A stretch of DNA of 64,000 nt, taken from the NCBI GenBank assembly GCA_003586115.2, contig QVOM02000116.1, positions 31,721,062-31,785,061 on the forward strand. The letters run 5' to 3'. The position numbers and the translations under genes are program-made. Below, in pieces: positions 24,901 to 39,900 of the stretch (position 1 is the first letter of the stretch; every line of letters begins with the position of its first letter). This stretch comes from Salvator merianae (taxonomy: Eukaryota > Chordata > Lepidosauria > Squamata > Teiidae). Under the pieces are notes generated by a model. The model was not told where the DNA came from. It did not search any database and was given only the letters and a program-made list of their open reading frames with translations.

Positions 24901-27900
24901 TGATCCCAGGAAATGTCCACTTCCTTTGGCCAGCAAAATTGCACACTGGAAACAAAAATTTCCCAGTTGCAGTGTTTGTGCAGCTGGCGGCGAGTATAGC
25001 AGGCATGCAGATAACACACTGCCGCTCTAAGGAATTCTACACTTGTAGCGCTTTTATTTATGGTGGTTCCCAGAGGCGGTCTTGTCATTGTTAAGATTGC
25101 CCTGTTTATAATCTAGAGTTTCTAAGGCCAGAAATAGAAAAACAATCTACAATCTTATATGTCTCAGAAGTTCAATAAATCTACCAAGCAAAACAGCTAC
25201 AAACAAGCATGAGTAATTGTATTTCAAGATCAGCAGACAGAGCATTAATACTTTATAACAGAGCTAGATGTTGTATCAGTAGTCATACTCCAATGATATA
25301 AAGTTCATTTGCATATGTACTGAAAAATAAAATTACATTTCGTTTATTTCACACTGGCACCAGTTCTTCCAGATTTTCAAACACTGCTTTGTCAACATAT
25401 CTTTCCAGAATAAAAATTAAGCTCATGTAGCATTCTGGAAAGCAGTGAAAAAATAAAGTCAGAGAAACATGTTCCATATGCATCTTTAATCAACAATGTT
25501 TATGCACTTTGCAAGCAGTTGTATTGCATGGGTTGTTTTCAAATGTATTTAAATACAAAGCAACAGCTTGCTGGTATCAATCTGTAAAGAAGCAAGTCCT
25601 TCAAAATTCACAACTAGACCAATCCTTTATTAGGATATACCCAAATACTGAGCAAGCGTTTAATTCCTGCTAAACTTTTCATAAGGCTACAGATGATACA
25701 AAACAGGGGTTAGCAGTGGGGATAAGGGGGGGCGGAATACTTTAAACAACTGAAGATGCTAGACCAGTTTTTATTACAGTTGTCCTTTGTATAACGATGC
25801 AGATTGGCTCCCACAAACTGCCACGTACTGTGTCATTCAAGTAATTGCCACATACGGAAAAGCCCAGTCTACCTATACAGTTCAATGGCAAGAAGAACCA
25901 GTCTACTAATGTAAAGATTAAGTGCGTTACTTCAAGTTTCTGGAATTACATAAAATGAGGAAGCTGAATTTTCCAGCTCTGTAAGAGTAAAACTGTGTAA
26001 TAAGAGAGAGAGAACTGCATTTAAAACATTTTTATTCCACTGCCTGTGACAAAACTGGCTTAAAATCAGAAAGTCAAAAGAGGACAAGAAGAGAAGATAA
26101 AGGGAAAAGGGAAAAAAGGGCACAAGTAGGTTCTGCAGGGTCCTTTACGACTGCGTCAGTTGCCTCCGGAGAACGCTGCATCTGTGAGAGGCACAATCTT
26201 CTGGGGAACACTCTGGCTCTCCCGAGTACTCCCATCAATACACCAGCCCAGCTGTCTGCCATGCAGACAGTTGCACTGGACCACAGGGTGTGTGGAGCTT
26301 GGTGCTATTTCACTGGGCTCCTAGAAATGCCCCTGGAAATGTACCATTTCTGCATGCCTGATGAAAATGCTCTTGGCCAGCAACTTTGGGCATGGAAACT
26401 TTTGTAGGGCCGGGCCAGGCTGCATCAGAGCAAACGGCTACAGCATGTGGCCCAGCCTCTACCCTGGTCTTCGCCAAGACTGAACGATCTGGGCCAAAAC
26501 TGAGCTCCACATCGCATGCCCAGATGTGCAGTAGAAAAGATGCCTTATTTCTTCATTTTAAATATAGCTGACAGTAATCTCATAAAACTGATTTCGACAT
26601 TTTTTTTGGTCCCTCTTGTTTTGTATGGGATCTCTGGTGATGCAGAATCCCATAAAGGCCAAATGTTGGCCTATGGTTTTGTAATAGCAGCTGGCATGGA
26701 GGAGTACAGCCGGAATTTCCTCCCCCTTTCAAGTGTCCATTTGTGGACTTCATTTGAAATCCAACCAGCAACTCAAAATCTTCCTATTGCAGCCTTAGAT
26801 TGTGTTCAGACATAGCAAAAGAGGCATCTCAGAGGTGCCTCAGAAACAGTAGTGTGTGGCATGTTCTAGATCATTCTCTAATCCACCTTTCTAGCACAGA
26901 ATGTTTCTGAGAGAGGAGGCGCAGACTGGTGTGTGAACGATCCCAGCTCTAAGCTGTCTCTGAGTTGCCTCAGAGATGCTTTTTTTTGCTATGTTTGATT
27001 GCAGTCTAAGAAAGGGCATGGCTGGTGAACCAGACTGTCATCATAGTAATAAACTGTAGTCAAGAAGCAGGCTTAGGGAGCTGCCAACAAGTAAAAAACA
27101 CCAGGCTTTATGGGGTCTGGGACTGACAGACTGTCTGGATGCTATGTTGGACCTCTGTTGGCCTTTCCCTCTCAAAGACTGGATTTAAGAAAGGGTGGGA
27201 GTTTCTTCACTGTCCTTTCTTCACTGTGCTGTTATAGGCCATGTTTGGCATGGCTCACACCGGCACAGCTCAGGCTAGTTAATCCAAAAACTGCCATAGG
27301 TTTGATGAAAAGTCAAGAAGTCCAGCTTTCCTACCAGCTAATCTACTGGCCTCTTTTGCACCAGTATGGGGAAACACTTGGAACTTTTTTTTCAAAAAAC
27401 TCAGTGTTTCTCCATATCATCTGGAGAGAATCTTAGACTATGTTTATTAAGGGGAGTACAATCCCTAGCTAATTCCCAAACGTGGAACCTGTAATTCACA
27501 GCACTTCCATCACGTTGGGATTCAGTTCAATCTGGATTAATATTATGACTTTCAATTACAAAAACACTAACAGCATTTGTTGAAATTTTTTTATACATGT
27601 CAATCTCAGTTCAATTCTGGTGGGCCAGAATATCTTTCTACTCCATTTCCAGAGAATCACAATGCAACCCAGTAAAACCAACATGCAACTTACCTAAATA
27701 GTTGTCATCATATACTGATGGTGCCACTCCTGTTTGTTTTTCTCGTGACAGCTTCCTTAGAATATTCTTGAATGAATAATCTGTGATAATGTCTGTGACA
27801 CTACTTGTGATAATCTGACCTGAGATTTAAAAATATTATATAATGAAGAGGTCTTAGGATAGTACATTAAAGAGATCTACATTAATTAATATTACATTAT

Positions 27901-30900
27901 GAAATCATTGTTATGTGCTATGTTATTACTACGCAGTAAGTATTGTAGGCAACTGTACTTGTCTCGCTTACAATGCTGTTCCTTTTTAAAGCAGTTCTGA
28001 TAATATGTTGTGAAGAAATTGTGACTTCAAATAAATGCAGTATTGGGCTAAGAAAAATAGCATCAGAGGCCATTTCTGCAGTTCGGGTTGTTACAGTTCG
28101 AATTTGGGGATATGCCTAGTGAGGACTAAGACGAGGCATTCATCTGCATTGGATGAAGCGTGGACTAGGCTAGGGCGCTGAAAATGGTGTCCTAGCTTAG
28201 TATACCTGTAGTCCTCAAAGACAAGGTTTATAACCAGGCCAGGGTCCTCCTCCCTGCCTGACAAATGGTGGAGAGAGATAATCCTCAGCTGCCATCTGAC
28301 AGGCAGAGGAGACTCAGAGGGGGTAGGAACAAGCCTCTTCCACTGGACAAATGGCGGTGAGGAAGGCTCTCACTGCAATTTGACAGCAGGCAGTACTTCC
28401 ACTGATTATTTCTCTTTAAGGCAAAGGGGAGAAGATACTTTGCTTTAAACCCCCCTCCCCTTCCTGTCCAGATTCCACCTAAGTCTGCCGAGGCTGATTG
28501 AGGCCAGCAGTATTGCTGGCAAACCTACACCTTCTAAGAAGCAAACACAAGTAATTTAAAGACCATTTCTTTTCTTTTTTATGGAAAAAAAGAAAAAGGA
28601 AATTCTTTTCCCCAGTCTGAATGTGGTCAAGAATGAACAAAACATGAATTACATTTAATTTTGGTTTCCAGGAAGAAGCATGCAAAATGCTGTTTCAAAG
28701 GCTGTACAAAGCACTTGAAGAGGCATGCTCCTCTTATATGGGGGCTGAGTTTGTTAGATGGTTTTCAGGCCCTTGCTGGGCCTCTAAACAACAAATAATG
28801 ATTTTTGATGCCTGATGTTGATGCACAATGACATCACTGATGACATCATTACACAGCCCAATGCAACTCTTTAAAAGGGGTGAAAGGGCAGCCAGCAGCA
28901 AGGTAAGCTGAAGTACTTGTGAACAGGATCTGCTAAGGAATGAAGTCAGAGGTATGGCTATTTCAAAGGGTTCAAAAAGCATTCAGAATGGTGTTTTGCA
29001 CATCTCTAAGACATATAAAGCCACCACTTGCTGAAGCTAAGCAGCTCTGGATCTGATTAGAACTTCGATGGAAGAAGAAGAAGAAGAACTTGGTTTTTAT
29101 ACCCCGCTTTTCTCGGCCGAAGCTGACTCAAAGCGGCTTACAAGGTTATTTTTCCGCCCGAAGGCTTACATCTATCTATCTTCCGCATCACACAATGTGC
29201 TGTTCCCTATTTATCTACTTGCAATTACTTGCTTTCGAGCAGCTAGGTTGGCTGGAGCTAGAGGCCAGTAGAGGGCGCTCATCCCCTCTACACGGCAGAC
29301 AGGGGCCTTGAACTCCGATCCTCCTATTGAAAGATCAATGCCTTAGCCACCTGCGCCACCATGCCTCCTAAGACTATGGGCGTTTTCGCACTTACGATAG
29401 TGGAACATTCTTGCAAAGTTCGGGCTGGTCAGGATCGAGTACAATGAGGAGTATTCACACTCTCAGCTCTGGAACACTCCTCGAGCTGACCAGCTGGCAA
29501 AAAAGTGCGAATAGGAATGCACTACTTAGGTAGCTGGGTTTGGAATCAGAGGAGCCAAGTCCAGAGATGTGCCTGAACCATTTGACAGTGCAGCCGCACC
29601 TGTGCACACCAGACTACAATTTTCTTGACCAGCGCTATTCGGCTTCAGGTGAGCTTCAGGTGGGCTTTGGTGAGTTTCCAGACAGCTGGAGCTGGTTGCA
29701 GGTGCAAATGCTCCATTCCAGCGAGTGACATGGAACGTTCCACTTGCTAAGTGTGAACAGGCCTTATAAATACACCGCCTTGAGTTCAGAATGTAAGGTG
29801 TTAGAAATGATAGGTAATACTAATAATAAAAATAATGAAAATAGCCACTCCTGCCCTAAAGGGCTTCTGAGCCAATGCTGAGTAATTTAATAATGGCTGC
29901 ATTTGCACTTAACTGTAGGCAAAGAATAATCTTGATTTAATAAGCCCTGCTGGTCCATGCTCCCTAATCACATTCATTTCCTTTCCAAGGGTGAGCAAGT
30001 AAACAATCCAGTAATGGGACTGTGGTTTGTTTCCCCAACCATCAGGATTTATGAGCCAACATTTAAAATTGGCCTGTGATCCTGGCTTGTTAAGGAGAAA
30101 CAAACCATGATCCCAGATTCAGACATAACACTAAGTTATCACCTTTCCAGTTGGAGAAGTTAATTTAAAGTATTGTTGTAAGCCAAGTTGCTTGACTTAC
30201 CATTTCATGCCAATATGGCTAAAGTGCATTGATCTTATAAACATTAAGAAGCTCTTGAAACTCCACAGTGCAACAAGAAAATGGACAGTAAATGTACCAT
30301 GATGAACAAAAGAAGCCCAGCCTTTACGAAATGCAGCTGGAAAGTTAACAGCGGAATAATCAAGCATTATCCATCTTGCACTCCAGGCTTGGTAGTTATA
30401 TACAGAAGAAGAAAACACAGAGCATTTGAGATGTCTTTTGTAAATCAGGAGTACCATATGACTCTGAACTCTCATTCATTATTATACTGAAATGCCTACC
30501 TAACCAAGAGTACCAGTTTATAGTATAACAGTGCCTTATGATTTGTGTTCCAATACAAGCTCACAAATAACAAAATGCACGGCTTTCAAGGGAAGCTGAA
30601 AACAGCCATATCTCTTGAATAGGATCAAGTTTTGCAGCCACTCTGGGCAATTCTGCCATGGCTGATATACTGAACCAACAAGAGCATTAGGAACCTCTGG
30701 GCGATTCTGCACAGGCTGATATACTAAACCAGCAAGCGTGATAGGAGCTTCCCTTCTGCACACTGGTGTGGTCTAAGGGAGGTCCCGGGTGGGACCGCAC
30801 CAGGGTGTGGAAGGGTCCTAGTACACTTGCTGGTCCAGTATACCAGCCAGTGGAGAATCGTCCCATTTTGAGAATAATCTTAATAATCTCAAAATCTGCC

Positions 30901-33900
30901 TCACTTTTACCCCAAATTCATGAATAACCTTGGGAGCTGCAACGGTTTGCAGTGCATGAATATATTGGCCTTAAATGCAGCAGTAGACAGAGGCTACAGA
31001 GCAGGGAAGGTCACACACCTACCTTTCACCTGTCCAAGGAAGGTCCCACTCTATACCAACTAACAGCTTAGATTCTGTAACAAATGCAGTGATATTCTGT
31101 CCCAGGTTTCTTTAAGTCCCTAGTAAGTATGGTTAAGATTACACTCTTATTAATTAGATATTAATTTTATGTTGTTTAGTTACTGCAAGTAGATGAACAT
31201 ACCTTGCCAGTAGAAACTTCCAGGTCCTCCCACTATGAGGTCTCCATTCTGTATACAAGACAGAATTGTAGCATGTGGTTATGACTAGCAACACACACAG
31301 GAGATCAAACGCATAAGATTAAAAAATGAATTTAATAATAAATATTCATTTAGCTCAGGATTGCTGAAACTGCAGCCTACCAGACGTTACAGGTGGATGG
31401 GCTTGCAGGGAGCACCTTGGCAGGTACATGAAGATTTGCTGGCTCTGATGGCCAGTGTGCAGGGTGAAGATGTGGAAGTAAGTGGGTAATAATTTGCTGC
31501 TTGCCTCTGAAGTGGGGCAAATCAGGCTCTGAACTGTTGCAGATGTAAATTTTTCCAAATCAGTGCAGTACCTGATTTGTCATGCTTCACACACATCAGA
31601 AGCACATAGTAAACCAGACAATCCATCTTTCCTGAGAGAAATGGAGGAGAAAGATAAAATCTGGGAGTTCCCCCATCAGCCCTCAGACTTGGCCCTCTTC
31701 CCACCAATCCTGCACCTTCTGGCAATATTGGAGCCAGCAAATTTTTATAGCTGCTGCCTGGATTGAAAATTGCAGTTTTTGCAATAGCCGGCAGGATGCA
31801 GCTAGTCTTGTGGGTGAAGGTCACACTGTGAATCACTGGGCAGCAGCAACTCATACAGTGGAAATGGCAGAATGAAGTGGTGATTTATCTCTTGCTTTGA
31901 TTGTCCCTAACTGCATTTTGATTTGCAGTGGATCAAAGCAATCACCACTTTGCCCCTCCTCAATGATTTTGCCTTAGGGGTCAACACCATCACTATCACA
32001 TGTACTTCATGCCAAAAAGATTCAGTGCAATTGCTCTAAATTTCAACACAACCAAGAAGGCTCCTCATTAGAAGTGATTAAGGGAAACTCTCCTACATCT
32101 ATCAACACAGGAAAATCTGGCACAAAAATAGTCCCAAATACGGTTTATGGTGCTTCTGTATTTTGGTATAATGTATTTTGGAATACATTCTGTATTTTGG
32201 AATAAAGTGAAGAGCATGAAAGCAGAGGAACAAAGTTGTCAGCCCAAAATATCTACATGTTCTTAATATGCCCAGTGAGATTTATACAGTAAATGATTTC
32301 AAAATGCCATATAATCTTCCACTTTGTTTCATCTTGACATTATAAGTAGTGACTCACAGGGGAAAGAAAGATGGAGCCACTCCTTCAAGCAACATAACAA
32401 TGTCAGGTCAGCCTTTAGACTATTGCTTAGCAGAAGTATGCAAACTGCTGTTCTGTAATGCTTGAAACAGCTCCTTAGCATCATTTATTGTTGGGTACCA
32501 CCAAGTCATGGCCGACTCCTGGTTGACTGTATGGGAACTTCCATGAGCACCTTTATGGAGCTTTCCTGACCGAGATACAGAAGTGGTTTTCCATTGCCTA
32601 CCTCTGCTGAGGGGCTGGGGATTGCCTCCTAGGCAGTTTGCTCTACCACTGAGCTACAGCCACTGCTTTATAATAGCATTAGGAAGCCTCTATTTAGTGC
32701 AGACTAGCCCACATTGACCAGGTTTCTGTGACAGTGGTGGGGATGTGCAAAACAGAATGCAAAGCCAGTAAAAAGAGACTTAGATTTCCCTGAGAAGCCT
32801 GGGGTTTCTGCCGGCCAGCAAGTTCCCAGGCAAGAGGGACACCCTTATCAGAGTTCACCTGCATTCTGGGGGCTGCATGGCTTGCTTGTTTGGCATGCTG
32901 CTTTGTACATCCCTATAGAAGGATGGATGCAAAGCCTGTGTGGGATGGGGTTGAAGTAGTGGCAGGTGACCGTGCGTCATAGTTTGCAATGGCGTCATCA
33001 AACGTTTTTGCTTCTCCTCCACAGGGTCCAGAAGAGCAAATGAGCAGAAGGTAAGCACCCAACTACCCCTCCAGGATTCTGCCAGAACTCCCTTCTATGG
33101 ACCCCAAATGGCCAACTTCTGGTGCTATTTCCATTCGTCCGAAGGAGTCCCAACAGGATCCTTATTGCTTCCAGTGAAAGCTCCATTTCTGGGAGCTATG
33201 GCAAAGTGCATGTTATGTGCCTGCCAACTCCACAGGAGCTTAGCACCTTCTGCCACAAATCCTGACCTCTTTTAGGCTTCATATGGATGTGACTTACATC
33301 AACAGATGTTCACTATTTGCCTGTCCTGAGTCCTTTTGGGCCTTTATGCACTGGGCCTTGTTCTGGTTTATAACCTGGAATAGGGGTCTGCCATCCACAT
33401 GCTACAGCAGGTCCTGTCCAGGGCTTGCCATAGTCTGTACCAGCATGGGGATGCCAGGTCCCTATTCCAGGATAAGATCTGGAATAAGGCCCAGTGCAAA
33501 AAAGGACCTTTGATGCATGTATGGCAATAAACATAGAATTCTTTCATGTATTTTGATTCCCGATTTTGGGTATAGTATAAACAATGGAAGCAATAAATGC
33601 TTTTACCATGTCTTTCATGCCATGGCCATTATAAAAACAAGCTAATGAACTAGATGGGCCATTCATATGATCCAGCAAGAAACAAAACTTTGGATGCTGT
33701 CACAAGGTAGGATTGGCTGACTCCTTGGACACATCCATGGACTAACCTTGGCAAGGATCTGGAAGTGATTTGCCAAACCTCCTTCAGTAGAGATCTCTGG
33801 GATCAGACCTATGACCCTCCACTTTCCAGGAAGTTACTCTACTAATGAGCTATAGGACAACTTTTCATATATCCTTAAAACCCTTTAAAATCTATTCCAG

Positions 33901-36900
33901 TTCATTAAAATGCCCTATGCTATATATTCAAAATGATCATTATCATCTTCATCATCACCACTAAAACAATGAATTGTGAAGCTGAATAACACACATTTGA
34001 AAGCAAAGATTAAAGTAATTAGAAAACCCAGAGACAGGTTAACCTTTGTGGACTCACCTTGTAAAAATCTAAGCTGAATCCTGCTTGACAGTAACCTTGT
34101 CCTTCAGGATCTGGATTGCCTAATTGTCACAAAGCATGAAAATCATATTAGTTTCCTACCAGGGAAGGAGTTAAAGCACCAAGGCTTTCCGCAGAGAAAG
34201 AGCTAATAAGCTGCAGATCTGATACATTTTTCAACTTCCCCTGAAATTTAAATCCCAATTGCTGAGCCGAACGCTCTTTTCAAAGGAAAAAAAACAAAAC
34301 CCTGTGCATCTGAAGTTGACATCAATTTTTTTATGTGCGTTTTGGCAGAGGAATTTGAACCCAAAAACGTTTACATTCAGAAACTGCTTTGGCAGATTCA
34401 AAGGCGAATTTGAGATGCTCAATTTGTTTCACTCAGATTACAGCAAAAGCTGTTGGATAGCATAGAATTTGACTGCAATCCAGTTCCACTGTTTGCACAT
34501 TCCTGCCTTAAGGTTTGTGTTTGGGTTGTGGCAGATACCTTAATTTGTGCACTAAACAACAACAGAAAACTTATTCAAAAGAATGCAGCAGCTACACAGT
34601 TGTTGGTTATTTAACAGTTCCCCATTCCATGCTGCTTCAAACCCCCCAGCCTATTTGCTCACAAAGGAGCATAATTATCTTAGCAAAGGTTCAACCTGCA
34701 GGTTGCCAGTTCTATAAAAAGAGAGAGTTCCAGTTGGAATAATCCGCTGCTTTTAAAAGTTGGCCTTTGCTTATCAACCTCTGTTTGCTATATTTCAAGC
34801 TCTTTTAAATTTAGCCAATTCTGTCTTCATGTGTCACTGCAAGAGCACCAGCCTCGTCTCTGCTCTTTTAATTAAATACAAAAGCATCCAAGTGGAAATG
34901 TACAATTTGATGTCTTTTTCTACCCAAGATCTTGAGTATACACTTTTTAGCTACGACCACACCTTGGTGGAACACATGAATGCACCCAGACTGAATGAAG
35001 AAATGTAAACTTACTGTTACGACAAGGGGAATACTCAGCATAGGCACTGAAATTCTGAATTGCTACATAGCAGGTCCCAACCGGATCCTTTTCAGGTGTT
35101 GCCTTCAGTGTCCTCCAGTGATACAAGGGAGCACAAGCCTATCAAATATGTGTTGTAGAGCAACAATCAGTTAGTCGTCCATATGCCTTTCCTTAGAGCT
35201 GTGATCCTCAATGGGGTACCTATGTGGCATTCAAGGTGACACCCACCTACACCTTTTCCTGGCACTCATCAGAGGACTGAACCCCATGAACTAAAATGTT
35301 CAACTGAAGGGTTTCTTCCTTCCTCTTTACACAAGTCATCTTACTAGTCTGCTTGGCCACACTCTTTCCACATTTTCCATTGTTAACCAGAGGTGAGAAA
35401 CGAGGGACTCCCTATTTGATCCAGCTTTTATGTTCTTCTTCTTCCATGGTTCAAGTAGACATTTTGTGACTGGCATTCACAATACTGTCTGGAAGTCTAT
35501 TTGTGCTCACAGGCTGACCAAAGCTGAAGACCACTAGGCTAGGTGTTCTACATCTCCCAGTATTAGGAATCAGATAACTACATTTCTCTTATTCCCATTC
35601 TGTCAGAAGCATTTGCACAAACTTGACATGATAAAGGGGCTAGAGGAGCTTTCCTACTAGGAAAGGTTGAAAAAAAAGGGCTTTTTAGTCTAGAAAGGAG
35701 TCCAGGGAGAGCAACATGATAAAGGTGTATAGAATGATGCAGAGTGTGGACAGAACTGACAAATTCTGTCAAATTCTTCCCTTCAGGAGATGTGTTGAGT
35801 TCATCAAATCCAAGCTGCCCAGAGTGTGGGAAGGATTTTAAGAATCTCCTCCCCCAAATGCTTAACTCTAAAACGAGAGAGAAGGAGGGGCGCAGGTGAG
35901 TGACAGGCGTAAATAGCGAAATTTACTAAAGGCAGCTTACCCACTCACCCTCTATCCTTCCTTGAGTACTTTCTCCCAGCTGGCCATGCAGCCAGGAGGG
36001 GCAGGGCTACCTAGTGCCAGCAGTGATATCACACATGGCCCATGGAGATCCTGGTATTCCTCATATTTCTCTGGGCTCTGCCAAGCCTGAATTTCTGTCC
36101 CATTCAGGGCCAGGTTTGGTAGGTGGAACACCTAGCAAGCTCAGCCCCAAAGCGAGTTGAGCTCTTATTTCAGTTCACCTCATTCCTGGATGTCCTTCCT
36201 GGCCTTTTAGGAAGCCTGGAGGGGCTGTAGTTGCGTAACACAATTTTGGGCTTGCTGGAGCTTTCCCCCAGCCTTGCTAGTCATCCAAAAATAAATGACT
36301 GTTTAGAATGTTTTGAACATCTCTTGGGTGTAGCAATTTTTCTCAAATTCCATCTATACATATAGGTTAATATATGCAAGTGTTCTGTACATGTCTACTC
36401 CATAGTTAGTTTCAGTAGCAGCTGGAACCTGCTGGAACCAGCAGCACCTGAAAACGTTTGTCACTGAGCTTCAGAGAAGTCTGAATCTCATGGTGAATCT
36501 CTCTCAAACACACAGAGCATTGGATTAAAGACGGATTTGAAATGTGATTCAGACTTCTGTGGAGCTTGAATCTTTATGCCTCTGCTTCAGGTGTTTCCAT
36601 GGTGGCTGGCCACTACTGGTTAGGTTGGTTTATAAGAATGCTTGCTCAGTAAATGAGAACCTTACACGAGCAACCATAAAAACATAAGAAATGCCCTGCT
36701 GAATCAGACCAGCAGCGCCTGCAGCCCGACAGCCTGTTCCCACAGTGATCAACCAGTTGTGCATGGAAGTTCATAAATGGGGACACAACTTGCCTTGCTC
36801 ATAGTCCCCCAGCAGCTGTCTTTTAGAGGCACACCACACCCTATACCAGAGGTTGTTACACATCCTTCAAAGTATTTAAAGTATTCGTCCTAAGCTTGGC

Positions 36901-39900
36901 TCACATGGAGCTGTTCAGAACCCCTCAGAAGCAGATGAAAAATCAGCAAACCATCAACTAAAGATCTTAATGTAAAAAAGAAAACAAGCTGTAATCTGGC
37001 ACATTACAAATGGTGGTGCCTCACAGACTGATCTTAGAAGGTCGTTTCAGAAACTAAAGCTTCATCCAGACATTGCTGTCTTATTCCACTGTATTTGGAT
37101 ATTTCTCATTAAAGCATGGATACTCTGGAATATCCATGTTATATTCTGAAATATGCATATATAGCAGAATATAGCAGAAGTGATATCTGGATGCAGTCTT
37201 AGTTTACCTTCTGAAAGGGTCCTTCCTGGTAACTATCTACTTCAACTCACACATGGAGGCATTCAGGGAAGATTGTCATAACATGACACAGGAAGAGATA
37301 GTAGAGGTATGCAGGAGGCTGTTTTGAAAGTTTTGAAACAACCCCTTAATGTCAGCAAGGAGTCTGCCAAAGCTTAAGCAGCAAGGTTAGACCTATTAAA
37401 CCATTACAATCCCATCCTTACAGGTTCTGGGGAGCAAAAGACCATCAGGTATGTGCAGGTAAACCCTCCACTCTCCTTCCAGGAGTGCGGAAAGGCACTA
37501 CATCCTTGACTCCTTTGGAAAACATTTGGAATGCCCTATGACACATCTCTAGGAGATTGTGCATTAGTTACTTCAATCTCATTTAGCATTTTAATAGTTA
37601 ATGCCAGCATACAATGTTCTTTATAAGCATGGCAGATAGATTAAAGGATAATTGAATTTTCTAGTTCACATAGTTGCTTTATTCCCTCTATCAGAGGCAC
37701 AACAAAAGGTTGATGTAGAAATCTCATCAGCTTGCATCCCAGTAGAAAGGTCTGACAGGTGATGCAAACCACTGATCAATAGGTTTTGCAAATAAGTCCA
37801 TTATGCTTCATCAACAAGACCAGAAATTTATCACCGCTACCAGCTATGTGGTCCCATTAAAAGCTTTTTCAGCACTAACACTGCCTTTTTTTAAACTGTC
37901 TTCTGAACGGAGGCCTTTAGTGGGAATCAAGTAATGGCAGCCTTTATTCCTGCATAGTGGTTACCAATAAAAATTGCATGCATCTCTGCTAATCGTGTAG
38001 GACATGAGAAGATTGCCAGTAGCTTCAATGACAGATTCCTTGATAATTCAAACAGCTAGGGAGGGGGTGTTTAGATTTTGTAGAGACCACTGTATTAAGC
38101 AGTACGTGAAATCTGAAAAAGTTGCTATTTTCAGTTGGTAGACTCACTTTGATCTTGAACAGTGTTTTGATCTGAAGCAGATCAGAACCAGCATAGCGTA
38201 AGATCTCTCTGCTTTCAGATTCCAGTGTGCCAGTCTCAGCCCCTCAGCCTACCCTACCTTAAAAGGTTATTTTGAGCCCAAACTAGAGAGTAAAAGAATA
38301 ATGTGTCCCAACTTAAATTCTTCAGAAGAAAAATGGGATATAAAAGCTAATAATGATGATGGCAATGAAAATAGTGGTTACGGATAAGCAAAGAAAGACT
38401 TCCAGACCAGCGCCTTTTCCCTGCTAACCATCCTCAGAGTCTTGATCTGTGGGCAGGATAGCCATGCCTCCTACCTTAAAGAAGACTGCCACCTATGTTC
38501 AAAGATGCCAGAGGGCAGCTCTCTGTTCAATGGTATCTTTCATTTGAAAAGCAGAGCAGTCTAAATCCAGTTTGAAGATAAAGGACTATTTGAAGAGAAG
38601 AGAAATTTGCAGTTGCCCACAACTCTGAATACCTGGACAGCACATCCAGCCATGTGGAAGACCAAGCAGGCAACCAGTAATCCTTCTGCATGGCTGTCCA
38701 TACACATAATCATGCATATACAAATTTTCTGACTTCTAACTTCTTGTGTTATATGAGAGACACCTTAGTAAAAACGATTTCTTTAACTCCCTTGGTGAAC
38801 ACTGCATACAGCTGCAGCCCTGTTATCCATCTACCTGTCCTATCACCTGTCAATGTTACATAAGCAAAAATAATAAATGAGGGATATACTGAACACTGTT
38901 CATAGCAAACACTCAGTTCACCAGATTCAGTCCCAAACTGAACCTGGCCTTACATTCTAGGTTCAATTCAGGGACAAACTGAACTTTATTAGATTTGTTC
39001 CCCAGCTTGCTGTGGCCACCCTTTATGCAGCCAGGAGGGCTTTACAAGGTGCCAGAGAGTGTGAGAATGCCCATATCTTTAGAAGTGCCACAGCAGCATG
39101 GTGGCCTGTCTGTGGCCTTTTGTGAGCCTTTCCAGTCTCTGTATAGGCTTGGCATGGCCACAAAAGTATTATAAATGGCGTGTAAAGCACTGCCCACATC
39201 CTATTTTAAACATGTTTGGAACTGTACCAGCCATTCCATCTTATTTGCAACACTTTTGCAGCCATACCAGGCCTTTCTGGATGCCAGAAAGACTCGCAAA
39301 AAGTCACAAAGTGGCCTTAGTTAAAGATCTTACAGACCATAATGCCACCATCAAGTTCCTAAAGGTTCCTTTTCATACACCTTCCTCATGCTCCTCTTCC
39401 AGTAAGGACCTTCTCTTGACCCCCTGTGTGCCTGCCCAGTAAGAGGTACCTCCTGTCCCCTTATGTCTGTAAAGAGGTCTTACAGAGGCACGTATGAGGC
39501 ACGGTGGCACAGAAGGCTAAGGCACTGATCTTTCAATAGGAGGATCAGAGTTCAAGGCCCCTGTCTGCCGTGTACAGGGGATGAGCGCCCTCTACTGGCC
39601 TCTAGCTCCAGCCAACCTAGCTGTTCGAAAGCAAGTAATTGCAAGTAGATAAATAGGGAGCATCACATTGTGTGATGCGGAAGATAGATGTAAGCCTTCG
39701 GGTGACAAATAACCTTGTAAGCCGCTTTGAGTCAGCTTCGGCCGAGAAAAGCGGGGTATAAAAACCAAGTTCTTCTTCTTCTTCTTCTTAACGGGATGCA
39801 AACCGACCCCCACCCCCATTTTGGAGTTTATGCACATCTCTACAAACCGGGCATTTCAATATAACATTTAGACTGCATTCACATGCAGCAGTTGGTTTAG

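Larger units (their letters stand above)
27820..31202 (-). other. ITGA8: ITGA8 intron 5
   Basis: 3.4 kb. It holds a possible family C fragment starting near 28068, a tRNA-derived SINE (29069-29370), an element H (29378-29763) immediately next to it, and a foldback family D element with an adjacent partial copy (30645-30864). Confidence 0.85.
31249..34057 (-). other. ITGA8: ITGA8 intron 4
   Basis: 2.8 kb. It contains a tRNA-derived SINE on the minus strand (32486-32662), a foldback family E element (33338-33508) and a degenerate tRNA-like SINE remnant (33720-33862). 31350-31860 has repeat-like composition but could not be assigned. Confidence 0.8.

Noticed and set aside
29290..29370. tRNA gene
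   Set aside because: A and B boxes are present but belong to the head of a SINE with copies elsewhere; no complete cloverleaf was apparent.
32600..32662. tRNA-Ala-like gene
   Set aside because: Only the A-box half is tRNA-like; the B-box half is decayed and continues into a SINE body.
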